From the NCBI GenBank assembly GCA_035763625.1, contig DASUAS010000024.1, positions 1-14,717 of the forward strand: a DNA stretch of 14,717 nucleotides, written 5' to 3'. The notes below the pieces were generated by a model, which saw only the letters and a list, made by a program, of their open reading frames with translations, was not told the origin of the DNA and ran no database searches. Every line of letters begins with the position of its first letter. The stretch's first letter is position 1. This document shows positions 13,167 to 14,717 of this stretch, in pieces. Made by a program: the position numbers and the translations under genes. This DNA comes from DASUAS01 sp035763625. GTDB taxonomy: Bacteria > Actinomycetota > Acidimicrobiia > IMCC26256 > DASPTH01.

Positions 13167-13907
13167 TCAGCTGGTCGTGGCCGGGGGCTTCGGCGGGCCG
13201 GCCTGGGTGTGCTGCGTGCCCACCGGGTCGACCGCCCACTCGGGGGTGACGCCCCAACCCTCGCCGTAGACCAGCTCACCCATCGGCCGGCGTCGGACCG
13301 GCCCGTGGTTGCCCTCGGGCCTGCCGATGGTGATCGTCCCCGCCATGAAGACGCCCTCCGGGATCTCGAGCAGCTCGCGCAGCTCCGGCTCGACGAGGCC
13401 GTGGAAGCCGGTGAGCACGCCCCCGTAGCCGAGGGCTCGCGCCGCGAGCAGCAGGTTCTGCACCGCGGGGAAGACCGAAGCCCCTTCGAACGGCGTCGGG
13501 TCGCGGTAGCGCACGAGGCAGGGGAGCACGAGCACGGGCACGCGCTCGAACTCGTCGGTGTAGCGCTGCATCGTCGCCGCCATGCGCGCCTTGGGTGAGT
13601 TGTCGACCGCGCCCGACCCCGTGTCGTAGCCGTCGTTGGCCCGCTTGCCCGACCACACCTTGCGAGCGCCGGTGGCGATGAGGTCCTTGGCCTGCTGGGC
13701 CTTGGGACCGTCGGTCAGCACGATGAAGCGGAACGGTTGGCGATTGGAGCCACTCGGCGCGCGCGTCGCGGCGAACAGCATCGCCCGCAGGGCCGCCCGC
13801 GGCACCGGCTCGTCGCGGTAGCGACGGATCGCGCGCGTCGACGTGAGGCCCTCGAGCAGGCCGACGGTGTCGGCGGGAAGCGCGGAGTTCGCGAGGTCGT
13901 CGGTCAT
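13167..13907 (-). CDS. Nitroreductase family protein (FMN-dependent)
   Basis: The 246-residue protein has the nitroreductase fold. RAIRRY (25-30) near the N-terminus supplies the arginines that hold FMN phosphate, PSGSNRQPFRFIVL (51-64) the conserved N-x-Q-P-x motif, and LGYGGVLTGFHG (about 176-187) the glycine stretch over the flavin. The C-terminal part (ITIGRPEGNHGPVRRRPMGE) is typical of the group; the last 20 residues are a Pro/Thr-rich tail. Such enzymes reduce nitro groups, quinones or enones, or oxidise or dehalogenate aromatic substrates; none can be chosen here. The ATG at 13907 is preceded on its strand by GAATCT at six bases and by no ribosome site. It heads a two-gene operon with the membrane protein and diverges from a crotonase gene only 16 bases away. 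Confidence 0.9.
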   Translation of the reverse strand: MTDDLANSALPADTVGLLEGLTSTRAIRRYRDEPVPRAALRAMLFAATRAPSGSNRQPFRFIVLTDGPKAQQAKDLIATGARKVWSGKRANDGYDTGSGAVDNSPKARMAATMQRYTDEFERVPVLVLPCLVRYRDPTPFEGASVFPAVQNLLLAARALGYGGVLTGFHGLVEPELRELLEIPEGVFMAGTITIGRPEGNHGPVRRRPMGELVYGEGWGVTPEWAVDPVGTQHTQAGPPKPPATTS

Positions 13908-13912
13908 GGAGC

Positions 13913-13919
13913 AAGATTC
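13913..13919. promoter_or_regulatory. Overlapping -10 elements, candidate bidirectional promoter
   Basis: AAGATT (13913-13918, plus) and GAATCT (13919-13914, minus) occupy the same seven bases. They end five and six bases before the ATGs of the rightward crotonase (13924) and the leftward nitroreductase (13907). If each transcript starts at its ATG, the two starts span 18 bases, the spacing reported for bacterial promoters with a symmetrical -10. This leaves both mRNAs leaderless. Confidence 0.4.
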
Positions 13920-13923
13920 GCGC

Positions 13924-14682
13924 ATGGTGCTCGAACGCGCACTCTCCGACGGGGTGCTGGTCCTGACGATGAACCGGCCCGAGCAACGCAACGCGCTCAA
14001 CCGCGACCTGTTCCGCGAGCTCGGCGACGCGTTCGTCACCGCCGAGACGGATCCGGAGGTCCGGGCGATCGTGCTCACCGGCGCGGGCGACAAGGCGTTC
14101 TGCGCCGGCATGGACCTCAAGGCGTTCGCGGCCGGTGAGCCCATCGGTCCCGGTGACGGTCCGGGCACGACGGTGTTCGTGGAGCGCTGCTACCCGAAGC
14201 CGATCGTCGCCGCGGTGAACGGCGCCGCCGTCGCCGGCGGCTTCGGCGTGATGCTGGGCTGCGACATCATCGTCGCCGCCGAGCACGCCACCTTCGGTCT
14301 GCCCGAGGTGAAGCGCGGGCTGGTGGGCGTCGGCGCGACCACGCGGGCGTCGTTGCGGCTCCCGCCCGCGGTCACGCTCGAGCTCGCGTTCACCGGCGAG
14401 CCCATGGACGCGGCCCGCGCGCTCCACCACGGGCTGGTGAACCGGGTCGTCCCCGCGGCAGAGGTGGTGCCGACCGCAGTGGGGATCGCACGGCAGATCG
14501 CTGCCAACGCGCCGCTGGCGGTCGTGCTGGCCAAGGAGATCGCGCTCGACGCCCGCGGCCTGCTCGCCCCCGACATCGCCGCGTGGCGCGAACGCGCCGC
14601 GTCGGTGTTCGCCAGCGACGACGCCAAGGAGGGCGCCCGCGCCTTCGCCGAGAAGCGCCCCCCGAACTTCACCGGTACCTAG
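13924..14682 (+). CDS. Enoyl-CoA hydratase/isomerase (crotonase) family protein
   Basis: The 252-residue protein has a complete crotonase fold: VLVLTMNRPEQRNAL (11-25), first oxyanion-hole strand AFCAGMDLKAF (58-68), second NGAAVAGGFGVML (99-111) and FGLPEVKRGLVG (124-135). The residue equal to Glu164 of rat enoyl-CoA hydratase is present (E128), while Glu144 is replaced by G108. One-glutamate members include isomerases and dehydratases such as carnitinyl-CoA dehydratase relatives, so hydration is possible but not assured. An alternative ATG six codons upstream (13906) overlaps the divergent nitroreductase start; 13924 is preferred because of the AAGATT element and because the family's first strand begins a few residues later. 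It is likely to act on enoyl-CoA thioesters in the cytoplasm. The 35 bases after its stop show no feature. Confidence 0.9.
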   Translation: MVLERALSDGVLVLTMNRPEQRNALNRDLFRELGDAFVTAETDPEVRAIVLTGAGDKAFCAGMDLKAFAAGEPIGPGDGPGTTVFVERCYPKPIVAAVNGAAVAGGFGVMLGCDIIVAAEHATFGLPEVKRGLVGVGATTRASLRLPPAVTLELAFTGEPMDAARALHHGLVNRVVPAAEVVPTAVGIARQIAANAPLAVVLAKEIALDARGLLAPDIAAWRERAASVFASDDAKEGARAFAEKRPPNFTGT

Positions 14683-14717
14683 CCCGATGAACCGGCGTCG
14701 AAGTTGCGGCACGTGAG

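Noticed and set aside
11504..13249. A 581-codon plus-strand frame
   Set aside because: It is the complement of the membrane protein gene, whose helices and motifs are clear; the frame is only open because the DNA is GC-rich.
14683..14717. A downstream gene or terminator at the right edge
   Set aside because: Only 35 bases remain; a five-base CCGGT/ACCGG match near the stop is too weak to call a hairpin.

Overview
The window is GC-rich, chromosomal-looking DNA. C and G dominate third codon positions, start codons include GTG and TTG, and there is an F420-dependent oxidoreductase of a mostly actinobacterial family. Together with the many acyl-CoA enzymes this suggests a free-living actinobacterium, possibly Acidimicrobiia-like; the class is a guess. 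I see no tRNA, rRNA, CRISPR array, transposase, integrase or phage gene. Fifteen protein genes are packed with gaps of 133 bases or less.

Layout from left to right. (1) A leftward operon at 1-2707 runs amidohydrolase, then a lipocalin-like DUF7064/DUF7065 (CrtC/AttH-like) protein, then an APH-fold phosphotransferase cut by the left edge. (2) A rightward LLM-class F420-dependent oxidoreductase (2841-3860) diverges from it across a 133-base control region holding a strong inverted repeat. (3) A leftward coenzyme-B12 acyl-CoA mutase pair (3903-5902) follows, small subunit downstream of large, whose active-site residues match isobutyryl-CoA mutase rather than methylmalonyl-CoA mutase. (4) A rightward five-gene run (5998-10440) carries a second amidohydrolase, two proteins of unknown function (255 and 115 residues) and a two-subunit acyl-CoA dehydrogenase. 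(5) A leftward crotonase-fold protein without the usual catalytic glutamates lies at 10495-11262. (6) A leftward nitroreductase plus polytopic membrane protein pair (11297-13907) is followed by a divergent crotonase at 13924-14682.

Taken together this looks like an accessory catabolic island for acyl-CoA thioesters of a branched or cyclic substrate. The heteromeric dehydrogenase would introduce a double bond, crotonases would hydrate or otherwise process the product, the mutase would rearrange the carbon skeleton of a branched acyl-CoA, and the amidohydrolases and flavin/F420 enzymes could act on ring or carbonyl intermediates. No transporter, thiolase, CoA ligase, transcription factor or mutase chaperone is present, so the substrate cannot be read from the window.

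Control signals are unusually legible. Both internal convergent junctions carry long inverted repeats that look like bidirectional terminators. Several genes have a hexamer with A at position 2 and T at position 6 ending 5-8 bases before the start codon, as expected for leaderless mRNAs. One site (13913-13919) carries overlapping -10 elements on the two strands and could fire both ways. The second amidohydrolase is preceded by a possible ten-codon leader peptide whose stop overlaps its start codon.
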